DNA of 64,000 nt from CAZWUL01 sp964636625 (lineage in GTDB: Bacteria; Atribacterota; Phoenicimicrobiia; Phoenicimicrobiales; Stramentimicrobiaceae), in assembly GCA_964636625.1 (NCBI GenBank), contig CAZWUL010000001.1, positions 1-64,000 of the forward strand, given 5' to 3'. Below the pieces are notes generated by a model. It had not been told where the DNA came from. It ran no database searches and saw only the letters and a program-made list of their open reading frames with translations. This document shows, one piece after another, positions 1 to 8,744 of this stretch; the stretch's first letter is position 1, and each line of letters opens with the position of its first letter. The translations under genes were made by a program, and so were the position numbers.

Positions 1-51
1 CTGTGGACTTCGGATCCAAGGGCTGGGGGTTCGAGTCCCTCCGAGCGCGCC
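1..51 (+). tRNA. tRNA-Arg(TCG), 5' truncated by window edge
   Basis: This is the 3' part of a tRNA: anticodon arm, variable loop, T arm and acceptor strand. The seven-base anticodon loop CTTCGGA places TCG at positions 34-36, which reads CGA (Arg). The T arm has the GGTTCGAGTCC consensus at 28-38, and the acceptor strand CGAGCGC lies at 42-48 with discriminator G49. The gene encodes only CC and then T, so the terminal A of CCA must be added after transcription, unlike the two tRNAs next to it. The D arm and 5' acceptor strand lie outside the window. Confidence 0.85.
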
Positions 52-55
52 TAAA

Positions 56-94
56 AAAGGGGTTTCAGGGGATTCTTCCCCTGAATATATTCTG
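56..94 (+). repeat. 39-nt hairpin repeat, copy 1
   Basis: This 39-nt element is repeated without mismatch at 144-182. It contains an 8-bp stem (64-71 pairing with 78-85) around the loop ATTCTT. Its tail, ATATATTCTG at 85-94, also pairs with CAGAATATAT at 103-112, so alternative hairpins are possible. There is no U-tract after the main stem, so it is not a standard intrinsic terminator. It lies just after the tRNA-Arg 3' end and may be an RNA-processing element or a small interspersed repeat. Confidence 0.8.
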
Positions 95-143
95 TCTAAT
101 GTCAGAATATATCTTGAAAGTTTTTGTTTTTTAAATTAGTATT

Positions 144-182
144 AAAGGGGTTTCAGGGGATTCTTCCCCTGAATATATTCTG
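144..182 (+). repeat. 39-nt hairpin repeat, copy 2, abutting tRNA-Lys
   Basis: This is an exact second copy of the element at 56-94. Its last base is the first base of tRNA-Lys, so the hairpin sits right at the mature 5' end of that tRNA. Two identical copies 88 nt apart in a tRNA spacer suggest a recent duplication or a mobile mini-repeat. Confidence 0.8.
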
Positions 183-257
183 GGCCGTTAGCTCAGTAGG
201 TAGAGCACCTGACTTTTAATCAGGGTGTCACAGGTTCGATACCTGTACGGCCCACCA
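182..257 (+). tRNA. tRNA-Lys(TTT)
   Basis: This is a complete 76-nt cloverleaf. Acceptor strands GGGCCGT and ACGGCCC pair, the anticodon stem CCTGA/TCAGG encloses the loop CTTTTAA (anticodon TTT), and the T arm contains GGTTCGATACC. CCA is encoded. It is the second tRNA of a cluster of three. Confidence 0.97.
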
Positions 258-274
258 TTTTATATAAAATACCA

Positions 275-359
275 GCGAGGGTGGTGGAATTGGTAGACAC
301 GCTGGATTTAGGATCCAGTGGGTAACTCCATGCGGGTTCGAGTCCCGCCTCTCGCACCA
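275..359 (+). tRNA. tRNA-Leu(TAG)
   Basis: This is an 85-nt class II tRNA with an extended variable arm. The anticodon stem CTGGA/TCCAG encloses TTTAGGA, giving anticodon TAG, which reads CTA (Leu). The T arm is GGGTTCGAGTCCC and CCA is encoded. It is the last gene of the tRNA cluster. Confidence 0.97.
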
Positions 360-462
360 AAAAAATTTTTGTATTAATATTATATAATATATTAATAATT
401 GTTTATTAAATAAGGATTTTAATATAATATTTTGAAGATATGTAAAATTGATATTGGAAATA

Positions 463-495
463 AATAATACCGCAAAGAATCTTTGCGGTATTATT
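463..495 (+). terminator. 15-bp hairpin after the tRNA cluster
   Basis: The arms 463-477 and 481-495 are perfectly complementary, with a 3-nt loop (AAT). The stem includes a GC-rich CCGCAAAG core. Downstream sequence is T-rich but not a clean U-tract. It is likely the transcription end of the tRNA cluster and lies 37 nt before tig. Confidence 0.65.
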
Positions 496-532
496 ATGAT
501 TGCGCAAATATTTGTGGAGGTAGGATATTAAG

Positions 533-1828
533 ATGATTAATATTGAAAAAGGTAAAAAAGAAAATAACAAAATAGAAGTAAAAGTAACCATTGACCAGGA
601 AAAGGTTCAGCAGGAATTTAATAACATCTACCGCGAACTATCTCAAAAAGTAAAAATTCCAGGATTTAGAACCGGTCGTGTACCAATCAATATATTGGAG
701 ATGAATTTGGGTAAAGAATATATTGACCATCAAGTTGCAGAAAAGCTCATCAAGGAAACATATACCCAGGCAATAGATAAAAGCGAACTGGACCCTATTG
801 ATGTACCCAATATGGATTTAGTGCAGATTGACAAGGAAAAACCATTTATTTATAAAATGAAATTAGAGGTCAAACCTGATATTGAAATTCCTAAATTAGA
901 TGATATAAAAATTGAAAAGAAAATTCCAAAGATTACCGAGAAAGAGATAACCGATGATTTGGAAAGAATTAGAGAAAGCCATGGAAAATTAGTAGAAGTT
1001 ACTGATAGAGAATCCAGGATGGGTGATTTTATGATTATTGATTTTGAAACTTTTGCCGGTGATGAACTACTTCCAGATGGTAAAAAAGAAAAACAAATGA
1101 TTCAACTGGGCGATAGGATTCCTAAAGAATTTACTGATAATTTAGTTGGATTAAAACCCGGAGATGAAAAAGAGATAAAAATGAAAATCCCTGAAGATGT
1201 TAATGATAAGAAAATGGCAGGGAAAGAATTAACTTATAAGGTTAAAATTTCAGATATAAAAGAACAAGATCTTCCACCTTTGGATGATAAGCTGGCCAAG
1301 AGTGCAGGTGAGTATAAAAATCTGGAAGAGTTAAAACAGCATATTAAAAAACAATTAGAAGAGAGAGCAAGGTATCAGGCAGAAAATGATTTTAGTGAGG
1401 ATTTAATGGAAAAAGTCGCAGAGAAGTGTAAGTTTGAAGTACCTGAAGTTTTAATCAATAAGCAGGTAGAAAATATGCTAAATAATCTGAAAGAAGATTT
1501 AAAGAAAAGAAAAATGACAATAGAAGACTATTATAAAATGATTAAAGCCGATGAATCAAAAGTGAAGAAAGAATACCGTTCTTTGGCCGAGAAACAAATT
1601 AAAAAGGAACTTGTTATTGACAAAATAATACAGGATGATAAAATTATTGCTACTGAGGAAGATATAAATAATAAAATAAAAGAAATTGCCGAAAGCACTA
1701 ACCAAAAACCATTAAAAGTTCGGGCAATGTTTGAGAAAAATAAAACTTTGGATAACCTGAAAGATCAAATCAAAAGAGAGAAAGTAGTGGAAAAATTATC
1801 AAAGCAGGTTATTATTAACGAAAAATAA
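533..1828 (+). CDS. tig: Trigger factor, ribosome-associated chaperone
   Basis: This 431-aa protein binds nascent chains at the ribosome exit tunnel and has peptidyl-prolyl isomerase activity. The N-terminal ribosome-binding domain carries the signature loop GFRTGRVP at residues 44-51. A central FKBP-type PPIase domain (about 150-240) and a long helical C-terminal chaperone domain follow. Length is normal for the family. The ATG at 533 follows a GGAGG at 516-520. clpP starts 14 nt downstream and clpX follows, the common tig-clpP-clpX arrangement that couples folding to proteolysis. Confidence 0.97.
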   Translation: MINIEKGKKENNKIEVKVTIDQEKVQQEFNNIYRELSQKVKIPGFRTGRVPINILEMNLGKEYIDHQVAEKLIKETYTQAIDKSELDPIDVPNMDLVQIDKEKPFIYKMKLEVKPDIEIPKLDDIKIEKKIPKITEKEITDDLERIRESHGKLVEVTDRESRMGDFMIIDFETFAGDELLPDGKKEKQMIQLGDRIPKEFTDNLVGLKPGDEKEIKMKIPEDVNDKKMAGKELTYKVKISDIKEQDLPPLDDKLAKSAGEYKNLEELKQHIKKQLEERARYQAENDFSEDLMEKVAEKCKFEVPEVLINKQVENMLNNLKEDLKKRKMTIEDYYKMIKADESKVKKEYRSLAEKQIKKELVIDKIIQDDKIIATEEDINNKIKEIAESTNQKPLKVRAMFEKNKTLDNLKDQIKREKVVEKLSKQVIINEK

Positions 1829-1842
1829 AGGAGGACAATACT

Positions 1843-2427
1843 ATGAATTTAGTACCGATTGTGGTGGAGAAAACACCCCAGGGAGAAAGATCCTATGATA
1901 TATACTCACGTCTCTTGAAAGAAAGAATTATCTTTCTTGGTACAGAGATAGACGACCAGGCTGCTAATATAATTATTGCTCAATTGTTATTTTTAGAAGC
2001 GAACGAACCAGACAAGGATATATTCATTTATATTAATAGCCCGGGTGGCTCGGTCAGTTCTACTATTGCCATTTACGATACTATACAATATATAAAATCT
2101 GATGTTGCAACTATTTGTATTGGAATGGCTGCCAGCGGAGCTGCCTTAATCCTTGCTTCTGGTGCACAAGGAAAACGGTCTTCTTTGCCTAATTCACGGA
2201 TTATGCTGCATCAACCTTTAGGAGGAGCACAAGGCCAGGTTTCTGATATAGAAATACAAACCAAAGAATTACTGAGAATTAAAAGAAAAATTAACGAAAT
2301 ACTGACTTTTCACACTAATCAACCTTTAGAAAGAATTGAAAAAGATACAGACCGGGATTTTTATATGACCGGTGAAGAAGCCAAAGAATATGGTATTGTT
2401 GATGAAGTGATTAAAAAACGTTCATAA
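1843..2427 (+). CDS. clpP: ATP-dependent Clp protease proteolytic subunit
   Basis: This 194-aa serine protease forms the tetradecameric chamber that degrades substrates delivered by ClpX. The catalytic triad is visible: Ser98 in GMAASGA, His123 in MLHQPLGG and Asp172 in DRDFYM. Length matches the family. A strong ribosome binding site (AAAGGAGG) precedes the ATG. It sits between tig and clpX and is probably co-transcribed with them. Confidence 0.98.
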   Translation: MNLVPIVVEKTPQGERSYDIYSRLLKERIIFLGTEIDDQAANIIIAQLLFLEANEPDKDIFIYINSPGGSVSSTIAIYDTIQYIKSDVATICIGMAASGAALILASGAQGKRSSLPNSRIMLHQPLGGAQGQVSDIEIQTKELLRIKRKINEILTFHTNQPLERIEKDTDRDFYMTGEEAKEYGIVDEVIKKRS

Positions 2428-2457
2428 TCATTTATAAAAAAGATTGAGGTGTTTAAA

Positions 2458-3741
2458 ATGAAATGTTCATTTTGCGGTAAAGACCAAAGTGAAGTCCAAA
2501 AAATTGTTTCAGGTCCAAATGGGGTCAATATCTGCAGTGAATGCATCAATGTTTGCAGTTATATCCTGAAAGATGATAAAAAAAAGATAAATAATAATGA
2601 GCATTTTTCTATAAAAAATATACCAATTCCTGAAGAGATTAAAAATTATCTTGACCAATATGTTATTGGACAGGAGAAAGCCAAAAAGATTCTTTCGGTG
2701 GCAGTGTATAATCACTATCAAAGAATAAAAAATAATCTTTCCAGGAAACAGGGTGATGAAAAAGCCAAAAAAACAAGTAATTTTATTGAAATGGAAAAAA
2801 GTAATATTCTCTTATTGGGACCGAGCGGATGTGGCAAGACATTACTTGCAAGAACTTTAGCAAAAAAGCTGGAGGTACCTTTTGCCATTGCTGACGCTAC
2901 TACTTTAACTGAAGCCGGATATGTAGGCGATGATGTAGAAAATGTACTTCTAAAATTATATCATGCTGCTGATGAAGATATTGAAAAAGCCCAGAATGGG
3001 ATTATTTATATTGACGAAATTGATAAAATAGCCCGAAAATCCGAAAATCCTTCAATTACAAGAGATGTTTCCGGAGAAGGAGTCCAACAGGCATTGTTAA
3101 AGATTATTGAAGGAACTGTAGCCACTATGCCTCTACAGGGAGGGAGAAAACATCCTCATCAAAAGAATCTTGAAATTGATACCTCACAGATACTTTTTAT
3201 CTGTGGAGGCTCTTTTGAAGGACTGGAAAATATCATAAAAAGCAGAATGCAGGCACACCAAATTGGCTTTAATGCCGATATATATGGAAATGGCAATAAA
3301 AAAGGTTTAAATAATTCAGTCCTTGCCAATGTATTGCCAGAAGATTTGATAAAATTTGGATTGATTCCGGAACTGGTTGGTAGATTAACGATTATTTCGA
3401 CCATTGGTTATCTTGAAAAAGATGCCTTGATAGATATTTTGACTAAACCAAAGAATGCAATTACATTACAGTATCAGCAGATGCTGAAAAACCAGGGAGT
3501 AAGTCTAAAATTTACTCGTCCGGCACTGGGGGCTGTCGCTGAAAAGGCCTTAAACAGAAAGACTGGTGCCAGGGGTCTCAGGTCAATTATTGAGGAATCA
3601 ATGTTGGATATTATGTATAAGATTCCATCAATGAGAAATATTAAAGGTTGCACTATTACCAAAAAAGTTATTGAAAATAATGAGATTCCTATTTTAACAG
3701 ACAATGATAATAATGAAAAAAAAGAGAGAGAAACTGCCTGA
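2458..3741 (+). CDS. clpX: ATP-dependent Clp protease ATPase subunit ClpX
   Basis: This 427-aa AAA+ unfoldase feeds proteins to ClpP. An N-terminal zinc-binding domain carries Cys3, Cys6, Cys26 and Cys29. Walker A is GPSGCGKT at 121-128, Walker B is YIDEID, the pore loop is GYVG, and an IGF loop for docking on ClpP is present (HQIGF). Sensor 2 is GARGLR. A GTG nine bases upstream overlaps the GAGG ribosome binding site, so the ATG at 2458, which begins directly with the zinc domain, is preferred. The gene lies 30 nt after clpP. Confidence 0.97.
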   Translation: MKCSFCGKDQSEVQKIVSGPNGVNICSECINVCSYILKDDKKKINNNEHFSIKNIPIPEEIKNYLDQYVIGQEKAKKILSVAVYNHYQRIKNNLSRKQGDEKAKKTSNFIEMEKSNILLLGPSGCGKTLLARTLAKKLEVPFAIADATTLTEAGYVGDDVENVLLKLYHAADEDIEKAQNGIIYIDEIDKIARKSENPSITRDVSGEGVQQALLKIIEGTVATMPLQGGRKHPHQKNLEIDTSQILFICGGSFEGLENIIKSRMQAHQIGFNADIYGNGNKKGLNNSVLANVLPEDLIKFGLIPELVGRLTIISTIGYLEKDALIDILTKPKNAITLQYQQMLKNQGVSLKFTRPALGAVAEKALNRKTGARGLRSIIEESMLDIMYKIPSMRNIKGCTITKKVIENNEIPILTDNDNNEKKERETA

Positions 3742-3762
3742 ACATTTAAGTTGCTGGCATTC

Positions 3763-3791
3763 TTGACATCCTGGGCTAATCATTGTAAGAT
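3763..3791 (+). promoter_or_regulatory. sigma-70-type promoter for the T-box leader and valS
   Basis: A perfect -35 box TTGACA at 3763-3768 is separated by exactly 17 nt from TAAGAT at 3786-3791. It lies between clpX and the T-box leader, so valS has its own promoter. Transcription should begin near 3798. Confidence 0.8.
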
Positions 3792-3810
3792 AGCAAAAGC
3801 AGTAATAAAT

Positions 3811-4027
3811 TGGCAATGACGGGAATGAGTAAATATGACTGGTTCAACGGTTTATATTGAACGTCCTCCCTGAGCCATTTTCTGAAGTATAACAGTAAGA
3901 TAACCGGTTGAACCGTTAAAACTATATTGAGTGCCTGTTTTTGAGTTTTTATTTGGAAATAAGAACAGGAATTAAGGTGGTACCACGAACCCTTTTCGCC
4001 CTTAAAAGGATGAAAAGGGTTTTTTTA
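3811..4027 (+). promoter_or_regulatory. T-box riboswitch (valine), upstream of valS
   Basis: The leader contains the conserved T-box core AAGGTGGTACCACG near 3974-3987, whose TGGT can pair with the free ACCA end of uncharged tRNA-Val. It is followed directly by an intrinsic terminator: AACCCTTTTC (3988-3997) pairs with GAAAAGGGTT (4012-4021), then a T-run. Stem I shows the AGTA motif near 3828-3831. On its 3' side is GAA followed by GTA (3887-3889), a valine codon that probably acts as the specifier. Uncharged tRNA-Val should favour the antiterminator and switch on valS. The 5' boundary is approximate. Confidence 0.88.
3988..4027 (+). terminator. Regulated intrinsic terminator of the valS T-box
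   Basis: A 10-bp stem (3988-3997 with 4012-4021) closes a 14-nt loop and is followed by seven T residues. It directly adjoins the T-box core sequence, with which it competes, and ends about 48 nt before the valS start codon. Confidence 0.9.
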
Positions 4028-4074
4028 TTATATGATTATTTTTAAAACAAAAAGAACATACAGAGGAGAAAAAA

Positions 4075-6744
4075 ATGGACCAAAAACAGCAAAATAAATT
4101 ACAACCTGTTTATAATCCTAAAACAGTCGAGGATAACTGGTATAATTTTTGGTTGGAAAATGGTATTTTTACTGCCAAAAATAACAAAGATAAGAAAAAT
4201 AATTACTCAATAGTAATGCCACCTCCAAATATAACCGGTTCTTTGCATATAGGACATGCCTTAAATAATACTTTACAGGATATTATTATAAGATGGAAAA
4301 GGATGCAAGGGTTTAACGTGTTGTGGTTACCCGGCACTGACCATGCTGGTATTGCTACTCAAAATGTTGTAGAAAGAGAAATAGCAAAAGAAAGTAAAAC
4401 CAGATATGACATTGGCAGGGAGGAATTTACCAAACGGGCCTGGCAATGGCGGGATAAATATGGCTCTAATATTTTAAATCAGCTAAAGAAGATAGGTTGT
4501 TCCTGTGATTGGTCCCGTTTGAGATTTACTCTTGATGAGGGATTATCAAAAGCAGTAAGAAAAGTATTTGTCACATTATACGAGGAAGAACTTATTTATC
4601 GCTCTAACTATGTTATTAATTGGTGTCCACGCTGCCAAACAGCACTGGCAGATATTGAAGTTGAGCAGAGAGAAGAAAATGCTAAATTATATTATATAGA
4701 ATATCCTCTTAAGGATTCAACCGACAAAAAAATAACTGTTGCTACTACCAGACCTGAAACCATGCTTGGTGATACTGCAATTGCTGTAAACCCAAAAGAT
4801 AAGCGATATAAAAAATATATTGGTAAAGTGGCAATATTGCCTTTAGTAGGAAGAGAACTGCCGATTGTTGCTGATGAATATGTGGACCCGGAATTTGGCA
4901 CAGGTGCAGTAAAAATTACTCCTGCCCACGATTTAAATGACTTTGAATTAGGGCAGAGGCATGAACTTGAAGAAATAAATATCCTGAATGATGATGGAAC
5001 AACAAATAAAAATGCCGGTGAATATAATAATATGAGTGTTATGGAATGTCGTAAAAAGATTATTGAAGACCTTGAAGAAAAAGGTTATTTGCAAAAAGTT
5101 GAGAATTACCGTCATTCACTAGGGCATTGTTATAGATGTGATACGGTAATCGAACCATATCTCTCCAAACAATGGTTTGTAAAGATAGAAGAACTGGCTA
5201 AGCCGGCTATTGATGCTGTCGAAACTGATAAAACAACTTTTGTCCCTAAAAGATGGTCTAAGGTCTATTTCGAATGGATGTATAATATCCGTGATTGGTG
5301 TATTTCTCGGCAATTATGGTGGGGACACCGGATACCCGTATGGTATTGCCAGGAATGTGAAGAAATGATGGTTCTAATGGAGGCCCCATCGGAATGTTCT
5401 AAATGTCATAGCAAAAATATTGTCCAGGATAAAGATGTGCTTGATACCTGGTTTAGCTCTGCCCTGTGGCCTTTTTCTACACTCGGCTGGCCGGAAGACA
5501 CCCCGGATTTAGAGGAATTTTATCCAACTTCATTATTAATTACCGGATTTGATATTATATTTTTCTGGGTTGCCAGAATGATGATGATGGGACTAAGATT
5601 TAAAAAAGACATTCCTTTCGAAAAGGTCTTCATAAACCCTCTAATAAAAGATATTGAAGGCAAAAAAATGAGTAAATCAAAAGGAAATGTTATTGACCCG
5701 TTATTAATGATTGATCAATATGGCGCTGATGCCCTGAGAATGACCCTGGCTGCTTTGACTATTCAAGCTAATTATATCCGATTGGCAAAAGAAAAGATTG
5801 AGACATTCAGAAACTTTACCAATAAGATTTGGAATGTAGCCCGCTTTTCGCTAACTCATCTGGATAATTTTGACCCGAAAGAAGTGAAAAAAGAAGATTT
5901 GAAATACAGTATATTTGATGAGTGGATACTCTACCAGTTGAATAATACTGTTAAAAAGGTTACTGAAAGCCTCAATAATTTTAAATTTAGTGATGCTGCT
6001 ATGACTATTTATGATTTCAGCTGGAATTATTTTTGTGACTGGTATGTTGAACTGATAAAAGAGACTCTATACAGCAAAAATGGAACTGCAGAAAAGAAAA
6101 CAGCTCAATATGTTTTATGGTTTGTACTGGATAATATATTGAGATTACTGCACCCATTTATGCCATTTATTACTGAAGAGATATGGCAAAAAATACCTCA
6201 TAATGAAATAAGCATTTCAATCTCTAGCTGGCCAGAGTACGAAAAAGTAAAAACTAAAAAGGATTTGGAAGCAAAAGTATTAACTATACAAGAAGTAATA
6301 AAAATAATTCGTAATATTAAGGCTGAAATGAATATTCCACTCGCAAAGGGGATTGATGTATTTATTAATGTTGTTAATAACGAAAAAGAAGAATTAATTA
6401 AAGAAAATTTACCATTCATAAAAAATCTAGCCCATGTTCACTCTTTCCAGGTAGGAAATTCTTTAGAGAAACCAGAGTGTTCTGCTACCGGGGTTTTGGA
6501 GGACATAGAAATCTTTATTCCTTTAGCCGGCGTAATTGATTTAGAGGCAGAAATACAAAGACTGGAAAAGAAAGTACAGAAGACCGAAAAAGACATGATT
6601 GTTATTAATAAAAAGTTGAATAACGCTGATTTTATACAGAAGGCTCCTGAAAACATAATTAAGAAAGAAAGAGAAAAGATTAAAGAGCTCACTGATATAC
6701 GCGATAGAATTGAGAAAAATCTGAAGGCACTTAAATCAATATGA
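4075..6744 (+). CDS. valS: Valyl-tRNA synthetase
   Basis: This 889-aa class I aminoacyl-tRNA synthetase charges tRNA-Val. It has the HIGH motif at 58-61, an editing (CP1) domain, zinc-binding cysteine pairs (CPRC, CQEC, CSKC), and KMSKS near residue 530. A C-terminal coiled-coil arm contacts tRNA. The start ATG follows a good ribosome binding site (AGAGGAG). Expression is controlled by the upstream T-box, whose proposed specifier codon is also valine. The stop overlaps the folC start (ATGA). Confidence 0.98.
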   Translation: MDQKQQNKLQPVYNPKTVEDNWYNFWLENGIFTAKNNKDKKNNYSIVMPPPNITGSLHIGHALNNTLQDIIIRWKRMQGFNVLWLPGTDHAGIATQNVVEREIAKESKTRYDIGREEFTKRAWQWRDKYGSNILNQLKKIGCSCDWSRLRFTLDEGLSKAVRKVFVTLYEEELIYRSNYVINWCPRCQTALADIEVEQREENAKLYYIEYPLKDSTDKKITVATTRPETMLGDTAIAVNPKDKRYKKYIGKVAILPLVGRELPIVADEYVDPEFGTGAVKITPAHDLNDFELGQRHELEEINILNDDGTTNKNAGEYNNMSVMECRKKIIEDLEEKGYLQKVENYRHSLGHCYRCDTVIEPYLSKQWFVKIEELAKPAIDAVETDKTTFVPKRWSKVYFEWMYNIRDWCISRQLWWGHRIPVWYCQECEEMMVLMEAPSECSKCHSKNIVQDKDVLDTWFSSALWPFSTLGWPEDTPDLEEFYPTSLLITGFDIIFFWVARMMMMGLRFKKDIPFEKVFINPLIKDIEGKKMSKSKGNVIDPLLMIDQYGADALRMTLAALTIQANYIRLAKEKIETFRNFTNKIWNVARFSLTHLDNFDPKEVKKEDLKYSIFDEWILYQLNNTVKKVTESLNNFKFSDAAMTIYDFSWNYFCDWYVELIKETLYSKNGTAEKKTAQYVLWFVLDNILRLLHPFMPFITEEIWQKIPHNEISISISSWPEYEKVKTKKDLEAKVLTIQEVIKIIRNIKAEMNIPLAKGIDVFINVVNNEKEELIKENLPFIKNLAHVHSFQVGNSLEKPECSATGVLEDIEIFIPLAGVIDLEAEIQRLEKKVQKTEKDMIVINKKLNNADFIQKAPENIIKKEREKIKELTDIRDRIEKNLKALKSI

Positions 6745-8051
6745 TGAATTACAATCAAGCAATTGAGTATATTTATGGTTTAAATAAATATGGCATTAAG
6801 TTAGGGTTAAAGAACATAGGTTTATTGTTATCTTTGTTTGATAATCCTCATTTGAAAACTAAGGTAATCCATATTGCCGGAACCAACGGGAAGGGTTCTA
6901 CTGCAGCCATGTTATTTTCAATCTTAAAGGCTGCTGGATATAAAGTTGGCTTGTATACTTCACCTCATCTGGTACATTTTCAGGAACGAATGAAAGTAAA
7001 TGAAAAAGAAATCTCGCAGCATGAGGTGTGCTCTCTTCTGGAAAGGGTTAAACCAGCCATTAAAAAAGTCGCAACTACAGATGGTTACCAGCATCCAACT
7101 TTTTTTGAAGTAATAACCGTTATGGCATTTCTATATTTTTATAAAAATAATGTGGATTTTTCAATAATGGAAGCAGGATTAGGTGGACGTCTGGATGCTA
7201 CTAATATCTGCCAATCTCTTATTTCAATTATTAGCCATATTGATTATGACCATATGGATAAATTAGGAAATACGTTGTCTGATATTGCTGGTGAAAAAGC
7301 AGATATCATTAAAAAAAATACCAATGTAATTAATGCCAAACAATACCAGGACGCTCACGAAGTAATAGCTGCTATTACTAAAAAAAGACATTCTAAGTTG
7401 TATTCAGTTGGAAAGGAAATTAATCCACACCTCATTTTTTCTGATTTAGAAGGCAGTAATTTTAACTACTCAGGAATATTTGCTGATTATCAAAATATGC
7501 ATATTCCGCTGGCAGGAACATATCAGGTCGAAAATGCTTCCATGGCAATTGCGGTGGCGGAAATATTAAATAGTAAAAATTACAAAATTAATACAAAGGC
7601 AATTTCTGAAGGTTTATACAATACTAAATGGCCAGGAAGGTTTGAAATTGTTCGGAGAGAGCCGATGGTTATTTTGGATGGTGCTCATAATCCCAACGGT
7701 GTTGCTAGATTTGGCGAAAATTTAAAAAGATTTGTTCCGAATAAAAAAATAATAGCTATATTAGGAATATTTAGCGATAAAGATTATCAAAGTATTCTAA
7801 AAAACATTGTTCCTATTTCAAATCAAATTATTCTCACTATGGCAAATAATCCCAGGGCTACACCTACACACATTCTTGCCCGGGAAGCTGGTAATTATAT
7901 TAACCCGGAGAAAATTATTGAAAAGAATACTGTTGATGCTGCAATTCAGGAAGCACTCAGGATAGCAGAAAAAGATGATTTAATTTGTGTTACAGGATCT
8001 TTGTATACAGTTGGAGAAGCAGAAGCTTATTTTTTAAAAAATAATGTCTAA
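6741..8051 (+). CDS. folC: Folylpolyglutamate synthase / dihydrofolate synthase
   Basis: This 436-aa Mur-ligase-family enzyme adds glutamate to folates. Some members also make dihydrofolate from dihydropteroate; which activities occur here cannot be told from sequence. The ATP-binding loop GTNGKGST lies at 47-54, and the Mur-ligase signature region LDGAHNPNG is near residue 312. The ATG overlaps the valS stop by four bases, implying translational coupling. valS-folC is a common pairing. A second ATG three bases downstream could also serve as the start. Confidence 0.95.
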   Translation: MMNYNQAIEYIYGLNKYGIKLGLKNIGLLLSLFDNPHLKTKVIHIAGTNGKGSTAAMLFSILKAAGYKVGLYTSPHLVHFQERMKVNEKEISQHEVCSLLERVKPAIKKVATTDGYQHPTFFEVITVMAFLYFYKNNVDFSIMEAGLGGRLDATNICQSLISIISHIDYDHMDKLGNTLSDIAGEKADIIKKNTNVINAKQYQDAHEVIAAITKKRHSKLYSVGKEINPHLIFSDLEGSNFNYSGIFADYQNMHIPLAGTYQVENASMAIAVAEILNSKNYKINTKAISEGLYNTKWPGRFEIVRREPMVILDGAHNPNGVARFGENLKRFVPNKKIIAILGIFSDKDYQSILKNIVPISNQIILTMANNPRATPTHILAREAGNYINPEKIIEKNTVDAAIQEALRIAEKDDLICVTGSLYTVGEAEAYFLKNNV

Positions 8052-8101
8052 AAAAATTTTGTCATGGAAGAAAGTGAACAAAAAAGAGGTATATTATATA
8101 T

Positions 8102-8731
8102 ATGTTTAACCTTTCAAGGCAAGAAAAAATTGTCTTTCTTATTATCTTTACAATTCTTTTAACGTTTTTTGGCTGGAAATTATATAGTAAAAAAAGTGAT
8201 GCCATCACAATTGTGTCTACAGTTAATCCAACCGAGGATACTATAGAAAAAGATACCCAAAAAGCTGAAGAAGAAATATGTATAGTTCATGTTTCAGGAG
8301 CAGTGAATAATCCTGGGGTATATAAGGTAAACAAGGATAAAAGAATAATTGATGCTGTGAAGATAGCAGGGGGAGAAACAGAAAAGGCAAACGTTGATGC
8401 TGTCAATTTAGCGGCACATATTTATGATGGGCAAAAAATAGTTATTCCATTTATCTTAGAAAACAACCTGGACTGCAATAATCAAAATGTACCGACAAAC
8501 CAGGTGATGGAGCAATATCAATATTCTTCCGATAATACCCTGATAAACCTTAACTCTGCCAGTTCTCATCAATTGGAGTCCTTGCCAGGTATCGGGCCTG
8601 TTTTAGCTAAAACAATTCTGGAATATCGCGAGAAAAACGGACTGTTTAGAGATACCGAAGATATTAAGAATGTAAGTGGTATAGGCGATAAGAGGTACGA
8701 GAGCATTAAGGAGTATATCACTGTATATTAA
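8102..8731 (+). CDS. comEA: ComEA-like DNA-binding protein
   Basis: This 209-aa protein is predicted to bind incoming DNA at the cell surface during transformation. A single membrane segment at about residues 10-27 anchors it. A SLBB domain follows (about 60-120, around VHVSGAVNNPGVY). The C-terminus has the double helix-hairpin-helix region (LINLNSASSHQLESLPGIG and ISGIGDKR-like VSGIGDKR). This layout matches Gram-positive-type ComEA. comEC follows directly, so the pair is a DNA-uptake unit. Confidence 0.93.
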   Translation: MFNLSRQEKIVFLIIFTILLTFFGWKLYSKKSDAITIVSTVNPTEDTIEKDTQKAEEEICIVHVSGAVNNPGVYKVNKDKRIIDAVKIAGGETEKANVDAVNLAAHIYDGQKIVIPFILENNLDCNNQNVPTNQVMEQYQYSSDNTLINLNSASSHQLESLPGIGPVLAKTILEYREKNGLFRDTEDIKNVSGIGDKRYESIKEYITVY

Positions 8732-8744
8732 CCAGGTTCATACA

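Noticed and set aside
406..591. Minus-strand 61-codon open frame over the tRNA-tig spacer
   Set aside because: It covers a terminator-like hairpin and the tig start, is hydrophobic only because of AT-rich DNA, and lacks any family pattern.
6438..6758. Minus-strand 106-codon open frame at the valS 3' end
   Set aside because: It is antisense to the conserved C-terminal coiled coil of ValS and crosses into folC.
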